Shown: positions 45,873-54,898, numbered from the stretch's first letter. The stretch is 64,000 nt of DNA from Lacrimispora sp. BS-2 (GCF_040207125.1 NZ_CP157940.1:4340001-4404000); one strand, 5' to 3'. Numbers and translations are program-made. The notes: generated from the letters alone by a model not told the origin.

Positions 45873-46400
45873 ATGTTATTAAAGAACCCGCAGACCCGTT
45901 TTGAGGAAACATACCGGATTTATAAGGAGTCATTTCCTGATATTGAGCGCCGGACAAAAGACGATCAGAAAAGGGTTTTCGGTAATCCCTGTTATAAAGT
46001 CCGGGTAATAGAGGAGGACGAAAAGATTGTGGCCTTTCTGGGATACTGGGATCTTCCAACCTGTGTTTTTATGGAGCATCTGGCCACAACGGAAGTATGC
46101 AGGGGAAAAGGATATGGAAAACAGTTGGTGGAAGAGGTTGTGGAAGAGTCAGAAAAGCCTGTGTTTCTGGAAATAGAGCCAATCACTGAGAAGAATCCCA
46201 TGACCAGAAGCAGGGAAAGATTTTATGAAAGGCTGGGATTTCATTCCAATTCCTTTTACTATGAGCAAATGCCCTTAAAGCCTGGGGACAAGCCCATTCC
46301 CCTGTTGATTATGAGTTATGGAAAACTTATGGCGGAAGAGGAATTTAAGCCATATAAGAAAGAAATCTATGAACTGGTATATGGCGTGGAGGTTGAGTAA
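45873..46400 (+). CDS. GNAT family acetyltransferase
   Basis: A 175-residue single-domain GNAT protein with the acetyl-CoA loop TTEVCRGKGYGKQLVEEV and the following ERFYERLGF. The acceptor is not identifiable. It has its own ribosome site (TTAGGAG) and lies between terminators and the next small genes. Confidence 0.85.
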   Translation: MLLKNPQTRFEETYRIYKESFPDIERRTKDDQKRVFGNPCYKVRVIEEDEKIVAFLGYWDLPTCVFMEHLATTEVCRGKGYGKQLVEEVVEESEKPVFLEIEPITEKNPMTRSRERFYERLGFHSNSFYYEQMPLKPGDKPIPLLIMSYGKLMAEEEFKPYKKEIYELVYGVEVE

Positions 46401-46498
46401 AGGTTAAAAATGCAGCCATGGACTGCCAGAGAAGCCGGTGTCATGCCGGCTTTATACGGCAGGGAGTGCTTTTATTTATTAAAGTGCTGGAGGTTCAA

Positions 46499-47062
46499 AT
46501 GAAGAACATTCCCAACTTGATTACCATAACAAGAATGTTAGGAACTGTGGTTTTATTGGTTATTAAACCATTCTCAGGACAATTTTTCATTATATACCTT
46601 TTATGCGGGATCAGTGATGTTTTAGACGGAATAATTGCGCGGAAGATGAATGTGGTAAGCAAAAAGGGTCAGATTCTGGATAGCATTGCAGATGCATTCA
46701 TGGTTGTGGTTTTGTTGTCCATATTTGCTCCCAGCTTTCAATTGCCTTTGTGGAGCATATGCTGGATAATTATGATTGCTGCTATACGCCTGGCATCCTT
46801 AGGGCTTGGTTTTATACGATACAGGCAGCTTGCCTTTTTACATACGTATGGGAATAAGGCAGCGGGGATCGTTTTATTTTGTTTCCCCTTTCTCTATATT
46901 TGGTTAGGATTATATGCAGCAACCATTTTGGTTTGTTTTATTGCAAGCATTTCGGCGGTAGAAGAATTGATCATCAATATTATTTCTAAAAAGTTATGGA
47001 GAGATATTAAATCCATATTTTCATTATGCTATAGCACAGATTCATTTGGAATTAAAAGGTGA
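46499..47062 (+). CDS. CDP-alcohol phosphatidyltransferase
   Basis: This 187-residue membrane protein has the family catalytic motif in full: Asp-x2-Asp-Gly-x2-Ala-Arg-x8-Gly-x3-Asp-x3-Asp, seen as DVLDGIIARK (residues about 42-51) and GQILDSIADA. About five membrane segments follow. The family includes PgsA and phosphatidylserine/inositol synthases; PgsA-like phosphatidylglycerophosphate synthesis is the nearest guess, though a second, non-housekeeping copy is possible. The ATG at 46499 has GGAGG 6 bases upstream. Confidence 0.85.
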   Translation: MKNIPNLITITRMLGTVVLLVIKPFSGQFFIIYLLCGISDVLDGIIARKMNVVSKKGQILDSIADAFMVVVLLSIFAPSFQLPLWSICWIIMIAAIRLASLGLGFIRYRQLAFLHTYGNKAAGIVLFCFPFLYIWLGLYAATILVCFIASISAVEELIINIISKKLWRDIKSIFSLCYSTDSFGIKR

Positions 47063-47069
47063 TTTGGAT

Positions 47070-47591
47070 ATGGAAGAAAATTTATTAGCAGAAATCATAA
47101 AAGAACAGACATGCCGTGCCTTATGGGAGGTAAAAAATGTGATCGATTGTGTTCCCGATGAGTTATGGAGCAAAGCTTATTGTGAAATGCCATGCTGGAA
47201 ACACATTTATCATATGCTTCATTCCTTGGATCTATGGTTTATAAATCCAAGAGATAAAGGGTATGCAGAGCCTGATATACATGAAAAGGATTTAAACAGC
47301 TTAGAGGTAAGTCCAGGCAAGTATCTTTTAAGAGAAGAAATAAATCATTATTTTGTTGATATTGATATAAAAATAAAAGCCTATCTTTCAGCATTAACGG
47401 ATAACCAGCTATTGGATACTCCCACGGATTGCGAATATAATAGATTTACTTTGATTTTAGCACAGTTCAGGCATTTACATAGCCATATGGGAATGATCAT
47501 GGGTTTTATTATTGATGACACAGGCTTATGGCCAAGAGTATTGGGATTAGAGAGTCATTTTCCAACTGGAGAGTACAGTAAATATTTTTAA
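47070..47591 (+). CDS. DinB-like putative metal-dependent protein
   Basis: A 173-residue helical protein of the DinB/YfiT type. Candidate metal-binding histidines occur in HIYHMLHSLDLWF (about 48-60) and FRHLHSHMG (about 140-148). Proteins of this fold include thiol-dependent transferases and stress-induced proteins; no function can be assigned. It starts 7 bases after the upstream gene with AAGGTGAT as its site. Confidence 0.75.
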   Translation: MEENLLAEIIKEQTCRALWEVKNVIDCVPDELWSKAYCEMPCWKHIYHMLHSLDLWFINPRDKGYAEPDIHEKDLNSLEVSPGKYLLREEINHYFVDIDIKIKAYLSALTDNQLLDTPTDCEYNRFTLILAQFRHLHSHMGMIMGFIIDDTGLWPRVLGLESHFPTGEYSKYF

Positions 47592-47945
47592 CTTTAAATA
47601 AAAAGTCATTTGACCAGCAGGATTTATCAAACTTGAGAAGCTGATGAAACATCTATACAATTAATGAATAGAAAAATAGAGGGCGTCAGAAAATGGCTGG
47701 ACATGGATTCTGTAACTGTTTTTTGCTATATGTTCATAAGTGTTTACCTTAAGGAGATATTGAATTAGTATAGGAAACACAGAGAATATAATATAAAAAT
47801 ACAGCACTGAATATTTATAACTTATATTCAGTGCTATATCTGAAAATTGACTTTATCGCAGTCTATAGCCGGCATTATGCCGGCTTTTTCTTTACTTATT
47901 TCTAAGTTACTCTAAATGGAAGTCATATAGGCTGGCTTTCATTTA
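47592..47945. other. Intergenic region between convergent genes
   Basis: No gene is seen. It holds a 12-bp inverted repeat AGCACTGAATAT/ATATTCAGTGCT (47803-47835) and a plus-strand terminator (47867-47890). The rest is AT-rich and featureless. Confidence 0.6.
47867..47890 (+). terminator. Terminator after the DinB-like gene
   Basis: AGCCGGCAT pairs with ATGCCGGCT, followed by TTTTTC. It ends the 45873-47591 group and faces the convergent dehydrogenase gene. Confidence 0.85.
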
Positions 47946-49106
47946 TTATTTCGCCAGATCTAAGATTTCCATCACCTGCTCTTTCCCCAGAGGGACATAA
48001 TGGCCGATTGTACCGTTTGAAGTCGCCCGATCCGCCATTTCTTCAAAATGTTCACTGTTGATTCCCATCTCTGTCAGGGAGGTTCTTAAATTGAGAATCC
48101 TGAAAAATTCCTTTAAACGGCGGCGGAGTATCATGACCATCTCTGATATGGAATGGTCATGATAATCTGCGTGGAAGATACGGTTTGCAAGTTGTGCCGG
48201 TTTTTCCGGTTTTACTTTTTCCATATATTTTAACCATGCCAGAAGCACCACTGCCATTCCTTCCCCGTGTGTAATACCGTATTGAGCGCTTATTTCGTGT
48301 TCGATGCGGTGGGAACCCCAGTCAGCCACCCGCCCGGTATCCAGAAGATTGTTATGGGCAATGGAGGCGAGCCACTGAATCTCGGCCCGTGCATGATAGT
48401 CATCCGGACGGGCCATTAAGCGTTCTCCGTTTAATAAAAGAGCCTGTACCGCTCCTTCAATCAGAAAATCCGTGGTATCTACAAAGGGGACGTCGGTAAA
48501 ATACCGTTCCAGCAGATGTGACAAAATATCTGCGATTCCGCAGCTTGTCTGATAAGGCGGAAGGGTTAAAGTAAAGGCAGGATTCATAATGGCAAAGCGT
48601 GGAATGATGGCGTCACTTTCAATTCCAAGCTTGTGAAGTCCGTTTGAAATAATGGAACAGTTGGAAGTTTCGCTTCCGCTTGAAGGAAGGGTGCTGATAA
48701 CGCCCATAGGAAGAGCAGTACAAAGAGGGGCCTTTCCTTCGAAAAAATCCCAGACATCTCCGTCATATGGGATGCCCGCTGCCACGGCTTTTGCTGTATC
48801 AATAGAGCTGCCTCCTCCTACTGCAAGGATAAAGTCGATATTTTTCTCTTTTCCAAGGGCGGTAAGCTGGCGGACCAGTTCTATTTTTGGATTTGGAACA
48901 ACCGAACCGTTTTCAAAAAACACGATGTTTTCTTTTTCGCAGGCATCTTTGACCGTGTCAAAGATACCCAGGGTCTTGATGAAATCGCCGCTGTAAACAA
49001 GCAGGAGCGAATGAACGTTTAAATCGTGAAGCAGAGCCTGGACTTCTTTTTCGGAATCTTTTCCAAAGATAATTTTTGCCGGGTTGTGATAATTAAAGTT
49101 TTGCAT
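47946..49106 (-). CDS. Iron-containing alcohol dehydrogenase (BDH/YugJ type)
   Basis: The 386-residue protein is a group III Fe-alcohol dehydrogenase. The NAD(P) loop is AVGGGSSIDTAKAVAAG; metal ligands are the Asp and His of GIADILSHLLERY, His in YGITHGEGMAV and His in DWGSHRIEHE. The ATG at 49106 follows AAGGAG. It lies 26 bases after a DeoR-type regulator gene and opposite a methylthioribose cluster. In the DHAP shunt the aldolase releases methylthioacetaldehyde or acetaldehyde, which a dehydrogenase reduces, so this enzyme is the natural candidate. That link is inferred from position. Confidence 0.9.
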   Translation of the reverse strand: MQNFNYHNPAKIIFGKDSEKEVQALLHDLNVHSLLLVYSGDFIKTLGIFDTVKDACEKENIVFFENGSVVPNPKIELVRQLTALGKEKNIDFILAVGGGSSIDTAKAVAAGIPYDGDVWDFFEGKAPLCTALPMGVISTLPSSGSETSNCSIISNGLHKLGIESDAIIPRFAIMNPAFTLTLPPYQTSCGIADILSHLLERYFTDVPFVDTTDFLIEGAVQALLLNGERLMARPDDYHARAEIQWLASIAHNNLLDTGRVADWGSHRIEHEISAQYGITHGEGMAVVLLAWLKYMEKVKPEKPAQLANRIFHADYHDHSISEMVMILRRRLKEFFRILNLRTSLTEMGINSEHFEEMADRATSNGTIGHYVPLGKEQVMEILDLAK

Positions 49107-49132
49107 AATCAGTCTCCTTTTTGATAGGCAAC

Positions 49133-49903
49133 TTACAAATACTCTAAATGAATTTTTTTGTTTATGCATTCGGCTTCCCATCTTGGCGGCAGAGGCTTGT
49201 CTGTAATAATTGTATCCACCACCGACAGGCCGGCGATCAAAACAGAGGCATTGCTGCTGAACTTGGTATGGTCGGCAATCAAAAAGCGTTTTCTGGAATG
49301 ATCGATCATCCCTTTCCGCACCATGGCTGATGCCAGATTGTTGTCGGTCAGTCCGAAGGTCATGTCGATGGCAGGGCAGCTTATGAAAGACTTGTCCGCA
49401 ATGTATTCGTTAATCTCATTGGTAGTTTTATAGCCGATGAAGGAATTCGTCTTTGCATGAAGTTCTCCTCCTAAGCAGATGATGCGCGGGGCAGCATTGG
49501 GCTGCTCATTAAAAATATAACATATTCTTAAGGAATTGGTGATAATAGTAATGGGAAGCCCTGCTTCCAGAATTGCCTGGGAAAGCTTTAAGCAGGTAGT
49601 GCTGGCATCCAGCATGATGACATCTCCTTTTGAAATAAAGCTGAGAGCATGCTCCGCCATTTGCCGCTTCTCCATCGGAAAGAAGGTTTCCCTTAATTTG
49701 GCGGGAACTCCTAAATCATTTTCTTCTGGAAGAAAAGCTCCTCCGTAAATACGTTGTGCTTTTCCTGCTGCTTCCAATTCTTTTAAATCCCGCCGTATGG
49801 TTTCCATGCTGCAGTCAAGAGCCTGACATAAATCAGAAATAAGAACGCTTTTATTTTTCTTTAATTCATTTTCAATATAAGCTTGTCGCTCAATTTTAAA
49901 CAT
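49133..49903 (-). CDS. DeoR family transcriptional regulator
   Basis: The 256-residue protein has the DeoR winged helix (VLISDLCQALDCSMETIRRD, about 20-39, then LKELEAAGKAQRIYGGA) and a DeoRC sugar-phosphate sensing domain (VIMLDASTTCL, GGELHAKTNSFIGYKT). Such regulators are repressors relieved by phosphorylated sugars. It is divergent from nhaC-mtnK-mtnA and in operon with the alcohol dehydrogenase, so it probably controls the whole cluster in response to MTR-1-phosphate, 5-deoxyribose phosphate or the ketose derived from it. Confidence 0.93.
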   Translation of the reverse strand: MFKIERQAYIENELKKNKSVLISDLCQALDCSMETIRRDLKELEAAGKAQRIYGGAFLPEENDLGVPAKLRETFFPMEKRQMAEHALSFISKGDVIMLDASTTCLKLSQAILEAGLPITIITNSLRICYIFNEQPNAAPRIICLGGELHAKTNSFIGYKTTNEINEYIADKSFISCPAIDMTFGLTDNNLASAMVRKGMIDHSRKRFLIADHTKFSSNASVLIAGLSVVDTIITDKPLPPRWEAECINKKIHLEYL

Positions 49904-49979
49904 ATTAATCTCCGGTCTTTTTTGATAGAGGGCTATGCCCTTGTAAAAAACGCAACATAAAGTTTGTTATCATTTTTTC

Positions 49980-50008
49980 ATTATAGCATCTATACAAACA
50001 GAAGGCAA
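49980..50008 (-). promoter_or_regulatory. Promoter of deoR-type gene
   Basis: Minus strand: TTGCCT (50008-50003), 17-base spacer, TATAAT (49985-49980), about 75 bases before the start codon. Confidence 0.65.
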
Positions 50009-50131
50009 GTAAAATGTGGTTTTTTGAAATGTTGTGAGATGTTAAGCTGTATTATGAGAGGTGTAGAGGCTGTTTGATGACAAAATGTATAAAAAAATAG
50101 ACTTATAATAAAAAAATATATGCAAATATTA

Positions 50132-50160
50132 TTGACATATGTGGTTTTGTGATGTATCTT
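50132..50160 (+). promoter_or_regulatory. Promoter of the transporter-mtn genes
   Basis: TTGACA (50132-50137), 17-base spacer, TATCTT (50155-50160). It leaves a leader of about 145 bases to the first gene. The AT-rich stretch at 50080-50130 between the divergent promoters is where operators would be expected. Confidence 0.72.
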
Positions 50161-50310
50161 AAGAGGGACAAGCAACATCCCACACAAAAACGGTCTTTTT
50201 ATCAGGTGTGGAAAATATACGCCTGGATTTGAGGAAATGTATGGGAAGGCTGGTCGGAAAAAGCGTACGCATAAAGTTGACAATCATTAATATGTTAGGA
50301 GGAAAAAGTT
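50161..50310 (+). other. Leader of the transporter-mtn transcript
   Basis: Contains one hairpin with a 7-bp arm, CCCACAC against GTGTGG (50179-50211), and a good AGGAGG at its end. I do not recognise a known riboswitch. A further TTGACA lies near 50277. Confidence 0.4.
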
Positions 50311-51618
50311 ATGTCTGAAAAGAAAAAAGGAAGTTTTATAGGTCTGATGCCATTGATTGTATTTTTGTCGCTGTATCTGGCTACAGGTTTTGTCTCCGGC
50401 AGTTTTGATAATATGCCGCTCATGATTGGTATTTCCATCGCATGTTTTGTGGCATTTCTTCTGCAGAATCCAGGGGAAGAAAAGGTGAGCTTTACAGATA
50501 AGGTTACCATATTCTGTAAAGGCGGGGGAGATGATACCCTGATTTTGATGGTCATCATTTTCCTTCTTGCCGGCGCATTTTACAGCGTGGCAAATAATAT
50601 GCATGCTGTGGATTCCATCGTAAACATCGGCCTTACCATATTGCCGACCAGAATGCTGCTTCCCGGATTGTTTTTGATAGGCTGTATCTTAAGCTTTTCC
50701 ATGGGAACTTCCATGGGAACTGTTTCGGCTCTGATGCCAGTGGCGATTGACCTTGCTGCAAAAACAGGTGTCAACGTTGCGCTTATCGGCGGTGTAGTGG
50801 TTGGAAGCGCTATGTTCGGAGACAATTTATCTTTTATTTCTGATACTACAATTGCTGCCACCCGTACCCAGGAGGTCAGCATGAAGGACAAGTTCAGGGC
50901 TAATTTCCTTATGGTACTTCCTGCTGTCATTATTAACCTGATCTTATTGAGTTTAGTTCCCATGGGGAGGGAAATTGCAGCCCAGGTATATGATTTCAAT
51001 GTTATTAATATTGTTCCTTATGCGGTTATCATTGTTTTATCTTTAAGCGGTATGAATGTTATTCCGGTTATGGGCCTGGGCATTTTAAGCGGCCTTGTTA
51101 TTGGCATGATGCATGGTGATTTTACTCTCTTACAGTCTCTTGGCATTCTGCATGAAGGTATGACATGGATGGAAGATATGTCCTTGATTGCGGTATTGGT
51201 TGGAGGCATGGTGGCGCTGATGAAGTATTTCGGCGGTATTGATTATCTGCTGGAGAAGTTGACGAAAAAAACAAAAAGCGCCCGTGGCGGGGAGCTGAGC
51301 ATTGCGGCATTGGTTTCACTGCTTGATATATCAACAACCAACAATACAATTTCAATTATTGCTGCCGGTCCGATTGCAAGGAATATTGCAGATGCCCAGG
51401 GAATCGACCGCCGCCGTGTGGCCAGTATTTTGGACCTGTTTTCTTCTGCTTTTAATGGTTTGCTTCCTTATGCAGGACAGCTGCTGGTAGCAGGTGGCCT
51501 GGCAGGAATCAGTCCTACCGCCATTATGCCATATGTATGGTATTGCCTGTTGATGCTTGTTTTTGGTGTACTGTTTATTGTAACCGGATTTCCCAAAAAA
51601 TTTGGCAGCAGCAAATAA
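50311..51618 (+). CDS. NhaC-family transporter
   Basis: The 435-residue integral membrane protein has about eleven hydrophobic segments and NhaC-type signatures (SMGTSMGTVSALMPVAIDLA, GSAMFGDNLSFISDTTIAA). The family is usually annotated as Na+/H+ or malate/lactate antiporter. Here it leads an operon for methylthioribose kinase and isomerase, so it may import or export methylthioribose, 5-deoxyribose or a related nucleoside. That role is context only. TTAGGAGG precedes the ATG. Confidence 0.82.
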   Translation: MSEKKKGSFIGLMPLIVFLSLYLATGFVSGSFDNMPLMIGISIACFVAFLLQNPGEEKVSFTDKVTIFCKGGGDDTLILMVIIFLLAGAFYSVANNMHAVDSIVNIGLTILPTRMLLPGLFLIGCILSFSMGTSMGTVSALMPVAIDLAAKTGVNVALIGGVVVGSAMFGDNLSFISDTTIAATRTQEVSMKDKFRANFLMVLPAVIINLILLSLVPMGREIAAQVYDFNVINIVPYAVIIVLSLSGMNVIPVMGLGILSGLVIGMMHGDFTLLQSLGILHEGMTWMEDMSLIAVLVGGMVALMKYFGGIDYLLEKLTKKTKSARGGELSIAALVSLLDISTTNNTISIIAAGPIARNIADAQGIDRRRVASILDLFSSAFNGLLPYAGQLLVAGGLAGISPTAIMPYVWYCLLMLVFGVLFIVTGFPKKFGSSK

Positions 51619-51636
51619 TTTACGAGGAGAATAGGG

Positions 51637-52872
51637 ATGAATACAAAATATACGGAACATTTTTTGATGAAGCTTGAAGACGTTAAGGAGTATGTGGCAG
51701 AGGTTATCTGTTTTTTTGGACCGGAAGCAGAGCTTACAGTTTCTGAGATTGGCGATGGCAATATTAATTATGTTTTTCGGGTATCTGAGAAAGCCACAGG
51801 CCGTTCCCTGGTTATTAAACAGGCGGATAAGGTGTTAAGGGCATCGGGACGCCCCCTGGATTTACACCGTAATAAAATAGAAGCGGAAATACTGAAAATA
51901 CAAGGCAAACTGGCACCTGATTATGTGCCCAGGGTCTATCGGTATGATGAAATTATGTGTGCTTTGTCCATGGAAGATATTTCTTCTTATAAAAATCTTC
52001 GCAAAGAAATGCTTTTAGGGAAAACATTTCCCTGCCTGGCGGAAGATATTTCTTCATTTTTGGCGGATACACTGCTTCCTACAACGGACCTTGTTATGGA
52101 CAGAGGGTTAAAAAAGGAATGGGTTAAATTGTTTACCAATGTGGAATTGTGTGATATTTCCGAGGATCTTGTTTTTACTCAGCCTTATTATGACTTAAAA
52201 GGACGCAACTGCAATATTGTTACACCTGGAAATGAGGCGTTTGTGGAATCCTACCTGTATTCTGATGAGGAACTAAAGGGAGAGGTGGGAAAATTACGGG
52301 ATGACTTTATGAACCATGCTCAGGCATTGATTCATGGAGATCTTCATTCAGGCTCGATCTTTGTAAATAATGAAGGAACAAAAGTCATTGACCCGGAATT
52401 TGCGTTTTATGGTCCTATGGGTTATGACATTGGAAATGTGATTGGCAACCTTTTCTTCGCATGGACGAACAGGGCTTATCTTGACCCGGAAAATAGAGAA
52501 TTTTTAAAGTGGATTGAAGAAACGGTCATCCAGTGCTACGATATGGTAAGGGATAAAATAGAAAAAAAGTATGATAAGGTTGTTTCGTTTGATATGTACA
52601 GAAATTCCGGCTTTAAAGATCATTATATTCGTAAGATAATGGCTGATACCCTGGGATATGCAGGCACGGAAATAATCCGCCGCGTTGTGGGGGATTCGAA
52701 GGTAGAGGAAGTAAGCGGCGTGGGAAATGTGGAAAAACGAATTGAAATAGAGAGGGCCTTGATTTTAACCGGTATTGTTTTGATTAAGCAGCGGGAAAAG
52801 ATTTCGCAGGGAAAGGAAATTGCCGATCGGTTTCATGAAATTATTGAACATCAGGTAATTGGAAAGATGTAA
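51637..52872 (+). CDS. mtnK: S-methyl-5-thioribose kinase
   Basis: MtnK phosphorylates methylthioribose (or 5-deoxyribose) at C1. The 411-residue protein has a kinase-like fold with GDGNINYVFRV near 39-49, the catalytic HGDLHSGSIFVN and the metal motif VIDPEFAFYGPMGYDIGN, all typical of MtnK. It begins 18 bases after the transporter. No mtnB, mtnC, mtnD or mtnW lies near, so the universal methionine salvage pathway is not continued here. Confidence 0.93.
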   Translation: MNTKYTEHFLMKLEDVKEYVAEVICFFGPEAELTVSEIGDGNINYVFRVSEKATGRSLVIKQADKVLRASGRPLDLHRNKIEAEILKIQGKLAPDYVPRVYRYDEIMCALSMEDISSYKNLRKEMLLGKTFPCLAEDISSFLADTLLPTTDLVMDRGLKKEWVKLFTNVELCDISEDLVFTQPYYDLKGRNCNIVTPGNEAFVESYLYSDEELKGEVGKLRDDFMNHAQALIHGDLHSGSIFVNNEGTKVIDPEFAFYGPMGYDIGNVIGNLFFAWTNRAYLDPENREFLKWIEETVIQCYDMVRDKIEKKYDKVVSFDMYRNSGFKDHYIRKIMADTLGYAGTEIIRRVVGDSKVEEVSGVGNVEKRIEIERALILTGIVLIKQREKISQGKEIADRFHEIIEHQVIGKM

Positions 52873-52930
52873 CCTTTGTGATGCTTTTGTTGGTAGTCTG
52901 GCCTGTACTGGTAGTAGAAAGGAGAAAGTA

Positions 52931-53980
52931 ATGAAAAGAGGAGACGAAGGCTTGGCATTTATGCTGCGCTATGAAAATGTTGCATGGTATGAAGATGGAA
53001 TGGTGCGCATTTTAGACCGGCGCATTTATCCGGTGAGAACGGAATATGTAGTGTGCAGAAAGCATGAAGAGGTGGCTCAGGCCATTGCAGATATGGTTAC
53101 CCAGAGCGCAGGTCCTTATACTGCGGCTGCCATGGGAATGGCACTTGCTGCTTATGAAGTTATGAAGAGCGGCAGGGCAGATGTGGAAGAATATATGGAA
53201 CACGCTGCTTATACGCTTTCCCATGCCCGTCCGACAACCGTGAAAGCTATGGTGAAAATCACCGATGGAGCGATGGAAGTCGTAAGGGAGAAAGTCCGGG
53301 AGGGAGAAACCGGGCAGAAGCTTGTGGATGCCATGCAGGAGTATGCGTTTCATTATATAAATAATAACTATCTGAAATACTGTAAGGTAGGTTCTTATCT
53401 GGCTGACCAGATTCCAAAGAATGGTACTGTTATGACCATCTGTTTTGCAGAAACAGTCATTGGAACAGCACTTCGGGAATGCCGTAACAGAGGGAATGAA
53501 ATTAAAATGATATGTGCAGAGACACGTCCGTATTTTCAGGGAGCGCGTTTAACAGCCAGCGTTGCCTGTGATATGGGGTTTGATGTAACGGTTGTGTCTG
53601 ATAATATGCCCGGATATGCTATGAAGGAAAAAAAGGTTGACGTATTTACTTCTGCTGCGGATGTTATTACCATGGATGGCTATGTAGTCAACAAGGTGGG
53701 CACATTTCAAATGGCACTTATGGCAAATTACTGGGGAATTCCTTATTATGCGACAGGAGAGCCTAATGAAGCTCATAAGACCATAGATACGGTCAGGATT
53801 GAAGAACGCGATCCGGAACAGGTTCTGGAAGCCATGGGGACCAGGGTCACTATGCCGGGTGTGAAGGGGTATTATCCGGCTTTTGATATTACTCCGCCCA
53901 AGCTTTGTGATGGCGTGGTAACGGACAAGGGGATTTTTGCTCCGTTGAATTTAAACGCATATTTTAACCAAATCAAGTAA
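52931..53980 (+). CDS. mtnA: Methylthioribose-1-phosphate isomerase family protein
   Basis: MtnA isomerises MTR-1-phosphate to the ribulose form. The 349-residue protein shows ARPTTVKAM (99-107), Cys171 in VMTICFAETVIGTAL and Asp224 in SDNMPGYAM, at the places of the catalytic Cys and Asp, plus ETRPYFQGARLTA and NKVGTFQMALMANYWGIPYY. The sequence differs from classic MtnA (for example ARPTTVKA for ARPTAVNL), as expected for versions that also accept 5-deoxyribose-1-phosphate. The ATG at 52931 follows AAAGGAG; an open frame upstream overlaps mtnK. Confidence 0.9.
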   Translation: MKRGDEGLAFMLRYENVAWYEDGMVRILDRRIYPVRTEYVVCRKHEEVAQAIADMVTQSAGPYTAAAMGMALAAYEVMKSGRADVEEYMEHAAYTLSHARPTTVKAMVKITDGAMEVVREKVREGETGQKLVDAMQEYAFHYINNNYLKYCKVGSYLADQIPKNGTVMTICFAETVIGTALRECRNRGNEIKMICAETRPYFQGARLTASVACDMGFDVTVVSDNMPGYAMKEKKVDVFTSAADVITMDGYVVNKVGTFQMALMANYWGIPYYATGEPNEAHKTIDTVRIEERDPEQVLEAMGTRVTMPGVKGYYPAFDITPPKLCDGVVTDKGIFAPLNLNAYFNQIK

Positions 53981-54210
53981 GTCCCCCCACTGCAAGTGCG
54001 AAGAGCACAGTGTGACCCAGTGTTCCCGCCCCTTAGAAGCGGGAACACGAGGTTATTAAGTGGTGGGTAGGGACTTGCCTCAATCAGGTGGAGTATAAGC
54101 CCCACCTGACAAGCAGCGATAGCTGCTATTCAGTTATGCCTGGAGGAGCGGGGTACGCTGTGAGTAAGCAGGGTCGCGGATTGCGAATATCCGCTTGGCA
54201 TAAAGTTTAG
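53978..54210 (+). ncRNA. Unassigned highly structured RNA-like element
   Basis: This 230-base, GC-richer stretch folds on paper into: an outer stem AAGTCCC/GGGACTT with an inner CCACT/AGTGG; inside it GTGC/GCAC and a 10-bp GTGTTCCCGC/GCGGGAACAC hairpin; then CAGGTGG/CCACCTG, AGCAGC/GCTGCT with a GATA loop, and TTATGCC/GGCATAA enclosing AGCG/CGCT and GCGGAT/ATCCGC stems. All run on the plus strand between mtnA and the aldolase gene. I cannot match it to a riboswitch I know. Candidates are a raiA- or HEARO-like ncRNA, an IS200/IS605 relic, or a new cis-regulator. Confidence 0.65.
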
Positions 54211-54247
54211 AAAGACCGGGGAGAGGGCTGATTTAAGGAGGATAAAA

Positions 54248-54898
54248 ATGTTATTACAAGATGAAAGAGAATTAATTGTTGAATATGGAAAGAGAATGAG
54301 CCAGGAGAAACTTTCGCCGGGAACAAGTGGTAATTTAAGCATTTATAGTGAAGAGAAAAAATTGATGGCTATTACGCCTTCCGGAATAAATTATATGGAT
54401 CTTTGCCCGGAAGACGTGGTGATTACGGATCTGGAAGCTAATATCGTTGATGGAAGCCGTAAGCCATCCAGTGAATGGGCACTTCACTCGGTTTTTTACA
54501 GAGATAAACCGGAAGCCCGCGCAGTGGTTCATTCCCATTCCATGTATTGCACAGTCCTGGCGGCTTTAAATCTGCCTGTCAAGGCAATTCATTACGTCAT
54601 AGGCGATGCCGGCACAGCCGAAGTGCCGTGCGTGCCGTATCACACATTCGGAACGGTGAAGCTGGCTGAGGAATCTATAAAGTACTGTGGAAAAGGCAAA
54701 GCAGTACTTCTTGGAAATCATGGACAGATTGTATGCGGCAGCGATCTTAAGAGCGCTTATGGGCTCGCGTGCAATCTGGAGTTTCTGGCAGAAGTCCAAT
54801 ATAAAGCAATGTGTCTGGGAAATCCTGTTATCTTAAATGGGGAACAGATGGAAGAAGTGATGGAGAAATTCAAGACCTATGGTCAGACGAATCATTAA
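54248..54898 (+). CDS. Class II aldolase of the DHAP shunt (FucA-like)
   Basis: The 216-residue zinc aldolase resembles L-fuculose-1-phosphate aldolase. Seen: the phosphate loop GTSGNLS (25-31), Glu76 in PSSEWALH (the FucA catalytic Glu), His95 and His97 in VVHSHS and His158 in GNHG. Next to mtnK and mtnA it most likely cleaves methylthioribulose-1-phosphate or 5-deoxyribulose-1-phosphate to DHAP and an aldehyde. AAGGAGG precedes the ATG. A genuine fuculose role is less likely since no fucose kinase or isomerase is near. Confidence 0.88.
   Translation: MLLQDERELIVEYGKRMSQEKLSPGTSGNLSIYSEEKKLMAITPSGINYMDLCPEDVVITDLEANIVDGSRKPSSEWALHSVFYRDKPEARAVVHSHSMYCTVLAALNLPVKAIHYVIGDAGTAEVPCVPYHTFGTVKLAEESIKYCGKGKAVLLGNHGQIVCGSDLKSAYGLACNLEFLAEVQYKAMCLGNPVILNGEQMEEVMEKFKTYGQTNH

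Noticed and set aside
53978..54210. SAM, cobalamin or group II intron identity for the structured element
   Set aside because: The conserved core sequences of these classes (SAM-I core, B12 box, intron domain V) were looked for and not found.
54248..54898. L-fuculose or L-rhamnulose catabolism
   Set aside because: No fucose/rhamnose isomerase or kinase is near; adjacency to mtnK and mtnA favours the DHAP shunt.
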